Of a stretch of DNA of 64,000 nt, positions 8,404 to 18,285 are shown piece by piece. This stretch comes from Serratia rhizosphaerae. Its GTDB lineage: Bacteria; Pseudomonadota; Gammaproteobacteria; Enterobacterales; Enterobacteriaceae. The notes below the pieces were generated by a model, which made no database searches, was not told the DNA's origin, and worked only from the letters and a program-made list of their open reading frames with translations. Location of the stretch: assembly GCF_009817885.1 (NCBI RefSeq), contig NZ_CP041764.1:3844001-3908000 (forward strand), written 5' to 3'. How positions within the stretch are numbered: the stretch's first letter is position 1; every line of letters begins with the position of its first letter. Position numbers and translations under genes: made by a program.

Positions 8404-11283
8404 TTGAAATACTTGGCCTCTTTCCGTACCACGCTAAAAATTTCCCGCTACATGTTCCGGGTGCTGGCCGTTTTGCTGTGGTCGCTGGGCGCGCTGCTGA
8501 GCACGTTTTATATTCTGAATATCCTGCACGATAAAGAGTCGGAATTGCGGCAGGAATATAACCTGAACTTCGATCAGGCGCAGGGCTACATCCGCCACTC
8601 GGCGGATATCATTCGTGATATCAAGTATATGGCGGAAAACAGGTTGAACGGTTCCGTCAGCAGCCTGGATATTCTGGGGGGGATTTTCCCGGGCAAAAGC
8701 GCACCGCCGGAATTCTTCCCGCTGTATCCGGAGTCAAACTGTTCGCTGAACACCAACTACCGCACTTCCCTCGACTCACTCAGCAGCCTGATTCAGTATT
8801 GGAAAGAAAACTTTGTCGCGGCTTACGATCTGAACCGGGTCTTCTTTATCGGTGGCGACAGCCTGTGCATGGCGGAATTCGGCAAGGGCAATGACGTTGC
8901 CGACCGTGAAAATACGCTGAAATCGCTGCATGAGCGCATCCTGACCTACCGCAACGCCAAAAACCAGGATAAAGACAGCAACCTTTACTGGATAAGCCCC
9001 AGCCAGCAGCGTCCGGATGTGGGGTATCTGTATGTGCTGGCGCCAATTTATATCGGCAATAAGCTGGAAGCCTTGCTGGGCATTGAACAGACCATCCGGC
9101 TGGAAGATTTCGTCACGCCGGGCACGCTGCCGGTCGGCGTGACGCTGCTGGATGAAAACGATCAGCCGATACTGCGGCTGACCGATGGCGAACGCTACGC
9201 GTCAGCGCTGAACAGCTATCCCGAAGAGCATGCCTATTTCGGTTATGTGGACAGCTATCATGATTTGATCATGAAAAAGGCGCTGCCGCCGTCGTCGCTC
9301 AGCATCGTCTATTCGCTGCCGGTCAAGAGCGTGCTTGAACGCTTTAAGATGCTGATTCTTAATGCGGTGCTGCTGAATCTGCTGTCGGCCATCGTACTGT
9401 TCACCCTGGCCTGGCTGTTTGAGCGCAAAATGTTTCTGCCGGCGGAGGAGAATGCTTTCCGGCTGGAGGAGCATGAGCAGTTTAACCGCAAAATTGTCGC
9501 GTCAGCGCCGGTGGGCATCTGTATTTTGCGTATCAGCGACGGCACCAATATCCTCAGTAACGAACTGGCGCACAACTATATCAATATGTTGACGCATGAG
9601 GATCGCGATCGCATTACGCGCATTATCTGCGAGCAGCAGGTGAATTTTGTCGATGTGATGACCAGCGACAACAACAATCTGCAGATCAGCTTCGTCCATT
9701 CCCGCTATCGCAACGAAGATGTGGCGATCTGCGTGCTGGTGGACGTCAGCGCGCGCGTGAAGATGGAGGAGTCGCTGCAGGAGATGGCGGCGGCTGCGGA
9801 ACAGGCCAGCCAGTCGAAATCCATGTTTCTGGCGACGGTCAGTCATGAGCTGCGCACGCCGTTATACGGCATTATCGGCAACCTTGACCTGCTGCAGACC
9901 AAGGCGCTGCCGGAGGGGGTCGACCGGCTGGTCAATGCGATGAATAACTCATCCAGCCTGTTGCTGAAAATCATCAGCGACATTCTGGATTTCTCGAAAA
10001 TCGAGTCCGAGCAGCTGAAGATTGAGCCACGCGAGTTTTCCTGCCTGGAGGTGATTACCCACATTGCCGGTAACTATCTGCCGCTGGTGGTGAAAAAGCG
10101 CCTGGGGCTGTACTGCTTTATTGAACAAAGCGTGCCGGAACGCATTTCGGGCGATCCGGTGCGTCTGCAGCAGGTGCTGTCGAACCTGTTGAATAACGCC
10201 ATCAAGTTTACCGATACCGGCTGTATTATTTTGCAGGTCTGCGCGCAGGATAATTACCTGATCTTCAGCGTGCGCGATACCGGTGTGGGGATCCCGGAGA
10301 AAGAGGTGAGCCGGCTGTTTGATCCGTTCTTCCAGGTGGGCACCGGCGTGCAGCGCCACTTCCAGGGCACCGGTCTGGGGCTGGCTATCTGTGAGAAACT
10401 GATCAACATGATGGACGGCGATATCGCCGTGGAATCCGAGCCGGGGCTGGGCAGCATGTTCTCTGTCCGCCTGCCGCTGTTTAATGCACAATATCCGGCG
10501 CCGCAGCCGAGCGACGCCTGGCAGGGCAAAACGCTATGGCTGGACGTACGCAACCAGCGGTTGGAACAGTATTTGATGGCATTGCTGGACGCGCGCGGCG
10601 CAGCGGTAGTGCGCTACGAAGGCCAGGCCACCACGTCTGCCGACGTGTTGCTCAGCGATTACGATCTGCAGGTAACTACGCCGCTGCTGGCGCAAATCTA
10701 TTTCTCGATTGAGCATATTGGTCCGTCGCAGGAGCTGCATCCGGGCTATTGGCGGCACAGTACCTCCACGCCGCGTGAGACTATCGGCCTGCTCAACCGG
10801 CTGTTTGGCCTTGAGGAGGGCAATGCCAAGACGCTGATGCCGCTGCCGTCGCCGAATAAAGCCAGCGATGTCGACAATGGCGATATCCGGCTGTTGGTGG
10901 TTGACGATCATCCGATTAACCGCCGGTTGCTTTCCGATCAGTTGACGTCGCTGGGCTATCGGGTGGTGACCGCCAATGATGGTGTCGACGCGCTGGGGGT
11001 ACTAAACCATGAAAGCGTGGATATCGTGCTGACCGACGTGAATATGCCGAATATGGACGGCTACCGCCTGACCCAGCGACTGCGCGAGCTGAACTTCACC
11101 TCGCCGGTGATTGGCGTTACGGCGAATGCGCTGGCGGAAGAGAAGCAGCGCTGTATCGAGGCCGGTATGGATAACTGTCTGTCCAAACCGGTGACGCTGG
11201 AAACGCTGGCGGAGACGCTGGCTATCTATTCCGCCATCGTGCGCAAGCAGAATCAGGACACGGCGCACGAAGATGCGGAGTAG
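8404..11283 (+). CDS. rcsC: Rcs phosphorelay hybrid sensor histidine kinase
   Basis: RcsC is the inner-membrane sensor kinase of the Rcs envelope-stress phosphorelay and passes phosphate to RcsD and then RcsB. I chose the TTG at 8404, which gives LKYLASFRTTLK, the E. coli-like N-terminus; an ATG at 8389 is the alternative. The 959-residue protein has two membrane segments flanking a periplasmic region (about 20-315), a PAS-like RcsC-type linker, a HisKA domain with His481 in SHELRTPLYG, an HATPase domain (GTGLGLAI), an RcsC-specific ABL region, and a C-terminal receiver with Asp878 in LTDVNMPNMDG. It converges on rcsB with a shared terminator between them. Confidence 0.97.
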   Translation: MKYLASFRTTLKISRYMFRVLAVLLWSLGALLSTFYILNILHDKESELRQEYNLNFDQAQGYIRHSADIIRDIKYMAENRLNGSVSSLDILGGIFPGKSAPPEFFPLYPESNCSLNTNYRTSLDSLSSLIQYWKENFVAAYDLNRVFFIGGDSLCMAEFGKGNDVADRENTLKSLHERILTYRNAKNQDKDSNLYWISPSQQRPDVGYLYVLAPIYIGNKLEALLGIEQTIRLEDFVTPGTLPVGVTLLDENDQPILRLTDGERYASALNSYPEEHAYFGYVDSYHDLIMKKALPPSSLSIVYSLPVKSVLERFKMLILNAVLLNLLSAIVLFTLAWLFERKMFLPAEENAFRLEEHEQFNRKIVASAPVGICILRISDGTNILSNELAHNYINMLTHEDRDRITRIICEQQVNFVDVMTSDNNNLQISFVHSRYRNEDVAICVLVDVSARVKMEESLQEMAAAAEQASQSKSMFLATVSHELRTPLYGIIGNLDLLQTKALPEGVDRLVNAMNNSSSLLLKIISDILDFSKIESEQLKIEPREFSCLEVITHIAGNYLPLVVKKRLGLYCFIEQSVPERISGDPVRLQQVLSNLLNNAIKFTDTGCIILQVCAQDNYLIFSVRDTGVGIPEKEVSRLFDPFFQVGTGVQRHFQGTGLGLAICEKLINMMDGDIAVESEPGLGSMFSVRLPLFNAQYPAPQPSDAWQGKTLWLDVRNQRLEQYLMALLDARGAAVVRYEGQATTSADVLLSDYDLQVTTPLLAQIYFSIEHIGPSQELHPGYWRHSTSTPRETIGLLNRLFGLEEGNAKTLMPLPSPNKASDVDNGDIRLLVVDDHPINRRLLSDQLTSLGYRVVTANDGVDALGVLNHESVDIVLTDVNMPNMDGYRLTQRLRELNFTSPVIGVTANALAEEKQRCIEAGMDNCLSKPVTLETLAETLAIYSAIVRKQNQDTAHEDAE

Positions 11284-11300
11284 GGCAGGTCTGCGGGGAT

Positions 11301-11329
11301 AAAAAAACGGGGCCTTCAGGCCCCGTTTC
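11301..11329. terminator. Bidirectional terminator between rcsC and rcsB
   Basis: ACGGGGCC (11307-11314) and GGCCCCGT (11319-11326) form a stem with a TTCA loop. Seven A residues (11301-11307) give a strong U-tract for rcsB transcripts on the minus strand. A short TTT serves rcsC on the plus strand. Confidence 0.85.
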
Positions 11330-11337
11330 AGGATGGA

Positions 11338-11988
11338 TTAGTCTTTATCCAACTGCGTCATACTGACGGAAGAGAGGTAGTTGAGCAGGGCGATGTCGTT
11401 GTCGACGCCCAGCTTCATCATTGCCGATTTCTTCTGGCTGCTGATGGTTTTGATGCTGCGGTTCAGTTTCTTGGCGATTTCGGTTACCAGGAAGCCTTCT
11501 GCGAACAGGCGCAGCACTTCGCTCTCTTTCGGCGACAGACGTTTGTCGCCGTAGCCGCTGGCGCTGATTTTCTCCAGCAGTTTCGACACGCTTTCCGGCG
11601 TAAACTTCTTGCCTTTCTGCAGTGCTGCCAACGCTTTTGGCAGGTCGGTCGGCGCGCCCTGTTTCAGTACGATACCCTCAATGTCCAAATCCAGCACTGC
11701 GCTGAGGATGGCCGGGTTGTTGTTCATGGTCAGGACGATGATCGACAGTTGCGGATAATGGCGTTTGATGTATTTAATCAGCGTAATGCCATCGCCGTAT
11801 TTGTCGCCGGGCATGGACAGGTCGGTGATCAGTACATTGGCGTCCAGTTTGGACAGACTGTTGATCAGCGCTGTTGAGTCTTCAAATTCCCCAACGACAT
11901 TCACCCATTCAATTTGCTCGAGTGACTTCCGGATGCCAAACAGTACGATAGGATGGTCATCAGCAATAATTACGTTCAGGTTATTCAT
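11338..11988 (-). CDS. rcsB: Rcs response regulator, LuxR-type transcription factor
   Basis: RcsB is the response regulator at the end of the Rcs phosphorelay, controlling capsule, motility and envelope genes alone or with RcsA. The start at 11988 (MNNLNVIIADDHP) matches the family; the frame is open further upstream inside rcsD but without similarity. The 216-residue protein has a receiver domain with phospho-accepting Asp56 (LITDLSMPG) and a C-terminal LuxR-type helix-turn-helix (LSPKESEVLRLFAEG). Its start overlaps the end of rcsD by 8 bases, so the two are translationally coupled. Confidence 0.98.
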   Translation of the reverse strand: MNNLNVIIADDHPIVLFGIRKSLEQIEWVNVVGEFEDSTALINSLSKLDANVLITDLSMPGDKYGDGITLIKYIKRHYPQLSIIVLTMNNNPAILSAVLDLDIEGIVLKQGAPTDLPKALAALQKGKKFTPESVSKLLEKISASGYGDKRLSPKESEVLRLFAEGFLVTEIAKKLNRSIKTISSQKKSAMMKLGVDNDIALLNYLSSVSMTQLDKD

Positions 11989-14695
11989 GTAGTTGGTTAC
12001 CTTGCTGCAGCAGTCTACTGACGAAAAAATCAATCTGACTGATGTTGTTCTCGATCTTAAGCGCATCACCGTCAGCGATGTGCTGTTCTAGCGATTCACA
12101 CAGTTGCTTGCCGGGAAGCAAGTTTAACATGGCAAACACCCCCTTCAGGCGGTGAGCGGTTTGGGACAGCGCCTCGAAATCACTGCTGCCCGCCTCAGTA
12201 TACAGTTTTTTGACGTCGTCGGGTACTGTGTCGATAAACAAGCCATAGTAATCGCTTGATTTCAACTGTTTTTCATACAGTTGGATATCATCTGCGCCGA
12301 TTTCATACGGGCTTTCCGGCTGATCCAGCGCCGCCATTTGTTGTTCAATCAGCAGCAGGATGGCATCGATCATCGCGCTGCCGAGATTGTAGTTGACGCG
12401 AATATAGCGCTTGTTCAGCTGCTGCCAGCCGTTCTCGTCGCTGCTGAGCAGCAGGGTATAGTCATCGGCCCGCTGCGGGTTGTCGGTCAGCAGCACGTCG
12501 TAGTCGCGCTTGATTTTCCGGTCATCGGCGATGATGCAGTCGGCGCCGTAGGCGTGCAGCAGACGGGTGACGATGCCGCGGATCTCGTCGGAGGTGACCT
12601 CCAGCAGGGCGGTGACGCCGTCCAGCAGTTTCTCCTGCTCTTCTTCCTCCTGCCGCTCCAGCGCCATCGGCACGCGAATGGTGTAACGCGTGCCGATATC
12701 CACCTTGCTGCGGATATCCAACTGGCCGTTAAGTTTTTTACACAGCTGGTTGCACAGGAAAAACGTCAGGCCGGAACCGTGGTCGAAACGGTCAACCAGC
12801 GTCTGGCTGAGGAACGGATAATTCAGGTTGCTGATCTCTTCGTTGGAGATGCCCGCGCCGGTGTCGTTGATATGGAACACCAGCTGTTCCGGACGTTCCG
12901 GCTCGTGGTTAACGATGACGGAGATCTTGCCGTAGGAGGTGGTGATAATGGCGTAGCGGATCAGCAGTGACAGCACTTTGCGCAGGGCGTTGGCATCGCC
13001 GATATAGGTTTGATTGACGTCGAGCTGATAGTGGTTGAACAGCGCCAGGCCTTTACGGTTGAGCGCCGGCAGCACCTCTTTGAGCAGTTCGTCCACCAGC
13101 GAGGCCGGGCTGAACGGCTGACTGGCCGGCTGCCAGTCCTGCGTTTCCAGGCGGGTAAGCAGAGTGATATTGTCAATCAGCGCCAGTACCGACGCCGACT
13201 CGTCAAACAGCTGGTCCATCAGCTGCTGTTGCTGCTGCGGGTCCGCTTGGGTGCGCAGCCGGTCGGTCATATCGTGGATCTGCTGCATTGGCTGGTTCAG
13301 CTCAATGCCGAGATTATGCAGCATCAGCTTGCGCGCCTGCACGTTTTTATCGTATTCGCGGCGCGCCTGCTGCAGGCGTTTGTTGACCATCACCTCTTTA
13401 TCCTGATCGTTCAGCAGGAACAGGTAGGTTTCCGGCGCCAGCTGGCTGCGGAAGATGCGTATTTCATACACTTCATTGTTCACCGTGGCCTGGATCACGC
13501 CATGATGCTGCTGTGCCATATGGGCTATTTTCTGCAGACTGAGGTGCGGCAGCAGGTGTTCGGCTATCTTGTTGCTGGCAATTACCGTATTGTCGGCAAA
13601 GTCATACACCAGCAGTCCCGAAGGCAGGCTGGCGATAATTTCCTGATTCAGCGCGCGTTCGGCGTCCAGCTCGTCGGCCAGCGTTTCGCTCGGTTGAACA
13701 TACTGGTGACGGATAAAATAGATGGCGATCAGCGACAGCATGAACAGCACCAGGTTGGTCACCAGCAGCCACATGTTGTTGCGCAGCAGGTCGATGGCCA
13801 GGCTGAGCACCGATACGCGGTACACCATATTCAGCGGCGCGTTGGGCAGGCTGGCGCTGAATTCGACCCAACTGCCTGACAGCGTCACCTGCGGGCTGCT
13901 GGGCACGCTGGCCGCCGTGTCGTCTTCGCTGCCCGCCGGATCGACACCGTCGTCGACCGGCTGTAGCTCGAAGTTGGCGCGAGCCATATTGAACGGAATG
14001 ATATCGTTGAGCGGCAGATCGAAGGCGATCACCGTGGCCAGATGGCCCGGCTGATTAAAGGTGGTGCGGATAGAGAACGAATAGGCGTTCTGGAAACGTT
14101 GTTTGCGCAGGGTGGAGAAACTCTCGCGCTCGTCCAGCATATTGGCCTGCTGCAGCATTTCGGTGCGGCGATCCTCGGCCGAGTTGGTCAGGTAGCTATC
14201 CCGGAAGCGTGACGTCAGATCTTTCAGCGATTGGGTGGTCACCAGGCTCAGGCTGTTATCCTGCCCGTTCAGGTAGTACATCGCGTAGTTTTCGGTGTTT
14301 GCGCCCCAGCGGTTATCCAGATAGTCGGAGATATTGGCCATCATCGCCAGCGTGTTGGCGTCGTGATTGCCGAAAATCACCGCGTCGGTTTTTTTATACG
14401 GCTTATCGACGTAGTAGACGTCCGGGCGCAGACGCGTTTCCATCACCGACGGCGCTGCTTGCAGCATCGGCGTATTGCCGAAGCGTTCATAAACCTGTTC
14501 GGTGACGTAGCGGTAGGTATCCACGCGCTTTTGCAGGCTGTTGACGATGGTGTTCAGCGCCGATTTTTTATCACTCAGGTAGGCGTTGGTATAGTTGTAG
14601 CCATACAGGCCAAGGCTGACGAACAGCAGCACAATAAACACCAGAAAACAGCGGATGATATTGCCGGAACTGATGGTCAGTTGTTGATTTTGCAT
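11981..14695 (-). CDS. rcsD: Rcs phosphotransfer intermediate RcsD
   Basis: RcsD is the inner-membrane histidine phosphotransfer protein between RcsC and RcsB. The 904-residue protein has an N-terminal membrane helix (about 12-34), a periplasmic domain, a second helix near residue 315, a kinase-like region lacking a functional HisKA histidine, and a C-terminal HPt domain with His848 in AHRLKGVFAML. It starts 20 bases downstream of an MFS transporter gene on the same strand, so that gene may be co-transcribed with it. rcsB overlaps its 3' end. Confidence 0.97.
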   Translation of the reverse strand: MQNQQLTISSGNIIRCFLVFIVLLFVSLGLYGYNYTNAYLSDKKSALNTIVNSLQKRVDTYRYVTEQVYERFGNTPMLQAAPSVMETRLRPDVYYVDKPYKKTDAVIFGNHDANTLAMMANISDYLDNRWGANTENYAMYYLNGQDNSLSLVTTQSLKDLTSRFRDSYLTNSAEDRRTEMLQQANMLDERESFSTLRKQRFQNAYSFSIRTTFNQPGHLATVIAFDLPLNDIIPFNMARANFELQPVDDGVDPAGSEDDTAASVPSSPQVTLSGSWVEFSASLPNAPLNMVYRVSVLSLAIDLLRNNMWLLVTNLVLFMLSLIAIYFIRHQYVQPSETLADELDAERALNQEIIASLPSGLLVYDFADNTVIASNKIAEHLLPHLSLQKIAHMAQQHHGVIQATVNNEVYEIRIFRSQLAPETYLFLLNDQDKEVMVNKRLQQARREYDKNVQARKLMLHNLGIELNQPMQQIHDMTDRLRTQADPQQQQQLMDQLFDESASVLALIDNITLLTRLETQDWQPASQPFSPASLVDELLKEVLPALNRKGLALFNHYQLDVNQTYIGDANALRKVLSLLIRYAIITTSYGKISVIVNHEPERPEQLVFHINDTGAGISNEEISNLNYPFLSQTLVDRFDHGSGLTFFLCNQLCKKLNGQLDIRSKVDIGTRYTIRVPMALERQEEEEQEKLLDGVTALLEVTSDEIRGIVTRLLHAYGADCIIADDRKIKRDYDVLLTDNPQRADDYTLLLSSDENGWQQLNKRYIRVNYNLGSAMIDAILLLIEQQMAALDQPESPYEIGADDIQLYEKQLKSSDYYGLFIDTVPDDVKKLYTEAGSSDFEALSQTAHRLKGVFAMLNLLPGKQLCESLEQHIADGDALKIENNISQIDFFVSRLLQQGNQLHE

Positions 14696-14715
14696 AGTTG
14701 ACGCAGCGTCCTGAG

Positions 14716-15870
14716 TTATCGGATAACGGCTTTGGCGCTGGCGGTTACCGCCAGCAGCAGCGCGGTGACGCAGCCGAAGGCTACGGTCAGGCTGGAAACC
14801 TGGGCGATAAAGCCAATCAGCGCCGGCCCGGCCAGAATACCGGCGTAGCCGAGGGTGGTGACCGATGCAATCGCCAGGTTGGCCGGCATATCATGCTGGT
14901 TGCCAGCCGCGCTGAATAAGATCGGCACCACGTTGGACGCACCCAGCCCCACCAGCATAAAGCCCAGCAGGGCGATAACGGCATGGTCGCAGACCACGGC
15001 CAACGCCAGCCCCATGGCGGCGCACAGGCTGCCGATCAGCAGTATTTTATAGCGTCCCAGCGCGTTGACTACCCGGTCGCCGTTCAGCCTGCCGATGGTC
15101 ATGGCGATGGAAAACAGCGCATAGCCCAGGCCGGCCTGGCTGTGGTCGACGCCGCGCAGCGTCGTCAGAAACAGGGCGCTCCAGTCCAGCATGGAACCTT
15201 CCGCCAGAAACATAATAAAGCACAGTGCGCCGATAAACATCACCCAGCCGCGCGGCAGCACAAATAGCGGGCCGTCGTCTTGCGCGTCGCTGTCGCGCAG
15301 CAGGTTCTTCTGAGCCAGAGCGAGCAGCAGCACGATGGCCAGCACCGTGGTCAGCACGGCAGAGAGCGGGCTAAGCCCCAGCCACATTAACAGGCTGACG
15401 CCGCCGGCGCCGGCGATCCCGCCGACGCTGAAGAAGCCGTGAAAACCGGACATCATTGCCCGGCCGCTGGCGCGTTCGACAATCACCGCCTGGATATTCA
15501 TCGCAACGTCAATCATGCCGATGGCGGCGCCAAACAGCAGCAGCGCCAGCCCCATGCCCAGCGTCGAGTCCATCAATACCAGCAGCGGCAGATCGACGCA
15601 CAGCGCCAGTCCGGCCAGCAGGATGACGCGCCGGCAACCGAGTTTACCGGTCAGCAACCCGGTCAGCGGCATTGCCAACAGCGAGCCGGCGCCGATGCAC
15701 AGCAGCAGCAGCCCCAGTGAACCGTCGTCCAGGTTCAGACGAAGTTTGGCAAAAGGCACCAACGGCGCCCAGGCCGCCATGCCAAGGCCGGAGACAAAAA
15801 AGGCGATACGGGTGGCTATCTGTTCGGGAACGCCGGGCTGTTGCTGTTCGGTGCACAAAGTGGATGTCAT
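14716..15870 (-). CDS. MFS transporter, YbjJ-like
   Basis: This is a 384-residue major facilitator superfamily protein with about 12 hydrophobic segments. Sequence features such as MSGFHGFFSVGGIAGAG and FLAEGSMLDW resemble the YbjJ group of inner-membrane transporters, whose substrate is not established. It lies on the same strand as rcsD with a 20-base gap, which suggests read-through into rcsDB. No function linked to the Rcs system is implied by the sequence. The start ATG at 15870 is the first one consistent with a short cytoplasmic N-terminus. Confidence 0.8.
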   Translation of the reverse strand: MTSTLCTEQQQPGVPEQIATRIAFFVSGLGMAAWAPLVPFAKLRLNLDDGSLGLLLLCIGAGSLLAMPLTGLLTGKLGCRRVILLAGLALCVDLPLLVLMDSTLGMGLALLLFGAAIGMIDVAMNIQAVIVERASGRAMMSGFHGFFSVGGIAGAGGVSLLMWLGLSPLSAVLTTVLAIVLLLALAQKNLLRDSDAQDDGPLFVLPRGWVMFIGALCFIMFLAEGSMLDWSALFLTTLRGVDHSQAGLGYALFSIAMTIGRLNGDRVVNALGRYKILLIGSLCAAMGLALAVVCDHAVIALLGFMLVGLGASNVVPILFSAAGNQHDMPANLAIASVTTLGYAGILAGPALIGFIAQVSSLTVAFGCVTALLLAVTASAKAVIR

Positions 15871-15926
15871 GTGGGCATCAAGGATCTGTTAGAAAACGGG
15901 TGGCTATAAGTCGTGCTGTGTTTTTA

Positions 15927-16331
15927 TCACAAAGCGCGATCGGGGTCGAAAACATTTGCGCACTCATCGGCCTGCACGCCGGCTTTACGCACCAGCCACA
16001 GGGCGATCAGCTGTACGATGTAGCGCTGCTGCTGTTCGCTGAGTTGCTGACCGGCGGGAATCGCATGCCATTTGGCCAGGCAACTGCGGCAGCAGGTGGC
16101 GGTGGCATGCTGGGCGACAAACACCGGGTGGCCGCGCATCGGCGTCTGCTTGCCGTCGTTTTTCGGCCACGCGTCGGCCAGCCGCTGGTCGATGAAATCA
16201 CGGGCGTGGCTGAGGATCACGGCGATACCTTTCTTCTCCAGGTAGAGCCGGTCTTTATCGTTCAGACGGAATTTGGCGCGGAATGGTGAGGTCTGCAGCC
16301 GCTGCCACCGGGTTTCGAGTTGAGAGCGCAT
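15927..16331 (-). CDS. DUF4186 family protein
   Basis: This is a small soluble protein of about 134 residues of the DUF4186 family, function unknown. Recognisable stretches are SPFRAKFRLNDKDR, NDGKQTPMRGHPVF and the cysteine/histidine cluster AQHATATCCRSCLAKWH, which looks like a metal-binding site. I prefer the ATG at 16331 (MRSQLETRWQRL); a TTG start at 16364 would add 11 residues. The downstream MFS gene is on the same strand, 56 bases away. The 270 bases upstream, before micF, hold nothing I can identify. Confidence 0.8.
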   Translation of the reverse strand: MRSQLETRWQRLQTSPFRAKFRLNDKDRLYLEKKGIAVILSHARDFIDQRLADAWPKNDGKQTPMRGHPVFVAQHATATCCRSCLAKWHAIPAGQQLSEQQQRYIVQLIALWLVRKAGVQADECANVFDPDRAL

Positions 16332-16601
16332 ATGGGGTTGCCGTAAGCAATTATCACCCGGCAAGAATAACAGATTTTATGTCGGGCGACGAACGCGGGG
16401 CGGCGAAGATATTTGCCGTTTGGTTGGTCAATAATTGCGCTGAAAGTGTTTATTTATTTTCCAGCTATCAATGTGTAGACCAAAATAAATAAAAAGTTTA
16501 GCGATAAGTGCGGAAGTTTAAATCAGGGATTATTTCTGTAAGTGATTATTTCTGGTCGGATAGTTCGCATGCAGGCGGGCGGTCGACGTCAAAAAGGCAA
16601 T

Positions 16602-16685
16602 AAAAAACCGGCCCGGGGGCCGGCTGTAAAGTACAGGGGTTATCATTACGATAATGAAGGTAATAATGAAAATAATGATGATAGC
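16602..16685 (-). ncRNA. micF: MicF antisense regulatory RNA
   Basis: MicF is a small RNA that base-pairs with ompF mRNA and blocks its translation under osmotic and oxidative stress. Read on the minus strand, the RNA starts GCTATCATCATT at 16685, identical to my recollection of the E. coli MicF 5' end. It finishes with a strong hairpin, CCGGCCC/GGGCCGG, plus a U-tract (16602-16607). A TATAAT -10 element (complement of 16692-16697) sits 7 bases before the start. Position, divergent to ompC, is the classic one. The central part differs from E. coli. Confidence 0.88.
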
Positions 16686-17046
16686 AGGTGAATTATAGTG
16701 GCTGTTTGTGGGGGATATTTTGACAGTATGTGCTTATTGATCGCTATTTTTGTATGGAACTCTACATTAGTTTAAGGTTTTGTATAACATGGTGAATTTA
16801 TTAAATTTAATTCATTTTTTGTCTTTAAGTGCGCTATTTTGTTTGTCGGTAAGGTTTTGTGAAAGTTCGCTGCTATTTACATTTTGCAACCTTTGTTTGC
16901 TTCGTAGAAACACTATTGGACACTTGGTATCATTTTCTTTCTGGATTAATATAAACCGTGTTACCAGAATGGTAATGCACAGTCGTGCTAATAATGCTCA
17001 AAAGGGCAGTGGCCGTAGCTCGACATAATTAACGAGGATAATAACG
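16686..17046 (+). promoter_or_regulatory. ompC-micF divergent control region with OmpR-type sites
   Basis: This AT-rich region carries no gene. TTTACATTTTGCAACC at 16876-16891 closely resembles the first OmpR site (TTTACATTTTGAAACA) of E. coli ompC, and a related AAACAC motif follows to about 16919. micF's -10 element is at 16692-16697 on the minus strand. The ompC ribosome binding site, GAGGATAATAACG, directly precedes the ATG at 17047. OmpR control of both genes is inferred from the E. coli system. Confidence 0.7.
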
Positions 17047-18156
17047 ATGAAACTTCGAGTACTCTCCCTGATTGTCCCTGCGATGCTGGTTGCCGGCACC
17101 GCAGGCGCAGCGGAAATCTACAACAAAGACGGTAATAAACTGGATTTGTTCGGTAAAATCGATGGTCTTCACTATTTCTCTGACGACAATGGCACTGATG
17201 GCGATCAGTCTTACCTGCGTTTCGGCCTGCGTGGCGAAACTCAGATCAGCGACCAGCTGACCGGTTACGGTGAGTGGGAATATCAGGTTCAGCTGAACAA
17301 GACTGAAAACGAAAACGATTCCTACACCCGTGTCGGCTTCGCCGGTCTGCGTTTCGGCGACTACGGCTCACTGGACTACGGCCGTAACTACGGCGTGCTG
17401 TACGACATCGGCGCCTGGACCGACGTGCTGCCGGAATTCGGCGGCGACACCTACGGCGCGGACAACTTCCTGTTCCAACGTTCTAGCGGCGTGCTGACCT
17501 ACCGTAACAATGACTTCTTCGGTCTGGTTGACGGCCTGAACTTCGCCCTGCAGTACCAGGGTAAAAACGACAGCGCTGAAGAGTCCAACAACGGTCGCGA
17601 CGTGCTGGCGCAGAACGGCGACGGTTACGGCATGTCTGCCACCTACGATCTGGGCTACGGCATCAGCGCGGCGGCGGCTTACTTCTCTTCTGACCGTACC
17701 AATGAGCAGAATGGTTACAACAACCGAGGTATTCTGGGCAGCGGCGACAAGGCTGAAGCGTACAGCGGCGGCCTGAAGTATGACGCCAACAACGTCTACC
17801 TGGCGGCGATGTACACCCAGTCTTACAACGCAACGCGTTTTGGTACTAAAGGCAGCAGCACCGCTTACGGCTACGCCAACAAAGCGCAGAACGTTGAACT
17901 GGTTGCTCAGTACCAATTCGACTTCGGCCTGCGTCCTTCCGTGGCTTACCTGCAGTCTAAAGGCAAGGACATCGAAGGTTACGGCGATCAGGACCTGATG
18001 AAGTATGTTGACGTGGGCGCGACCTACTACTTCAACAAAAACATGTCCACCTATGTTGATTACAAAATCAACCTGATGGACGATAACGACTTCACCCGTG
18101 CGGCGAAAATCAACACCGACGACGTGGTGGCGCTGGGTCTGGTTTACCAGTTCTAA
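17047..18156 (+). CDS. ompC: Outer-membrane trimeric porin OmpC
   Basis: This general diffusion porin of the OmpC/OmpF family has 369 residues. A 21-residue signal peptide is followed by mature AEIYNKDGNKLDLFGK. The sequence shows the constriction-loop motif PEFGGDTYGADNF and ends in phenylalanine (GLVYQF), the outer-membrane insertion signal. It is called ompC rather than ompF because micF is divergent from it and the rcs genes are nearby, as in E. coli. A strong terminator follows. Confidence 0.93.
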   Translation: MKLRVLSLIVPAMLVAGTAGAAEIYNKDGNKLDLFGKIDGLHYFSDDNGTDGDQSYLRFGLRGETQISDQLTGYGEWEYQVQLNKTENENDSYTRVGFAGLRFGDYGSLDYGRNYGVLYDIGAWTDVLPEFGGDTYGADNFLFQRSSGVLTYRNNDFFGLVDGLNFALQYQGKNDSAEESNNGRDVLAQNGDGYGMSATYDLGYGISAAAAYFSSDRTNEQNGYNNRGILGSGDKAEAYSGGLKYDANNVYLAAMYTQSYNATRFGTKGSSTAYGYANKAQNVELVAQYQFDFGLRPSVAYLQSKGKDIEGYGDQDLMKYVDVGATYYFNKNMSTYVDYKINLMDDNDFTRAAKINTDDVVALGLVYQF

Positions 18157-18177
18157 GCCTCGAGTTGTTTTGCATAA

Positions 18178-18203
18178 CGCGGCCTCCGGGCCGCGTTTTT
18201 TTT
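18178..18203 (+). terminator. Intrinsic terminator of ompC
   Basis: CGCGGCC (18178-18184) pairs with GGCCGCG (18189-18195) around TCCG, followed by eight T residues. Confidence 0.93.
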
Positions 18204-18285
18204 GCCTGCCGATTGGGCACGGATTGCTAGCCGGTCTTATCCACGCTGGCTAGGCTTGCTGAGTAGTCATTGCTCAGGAGGTCCT

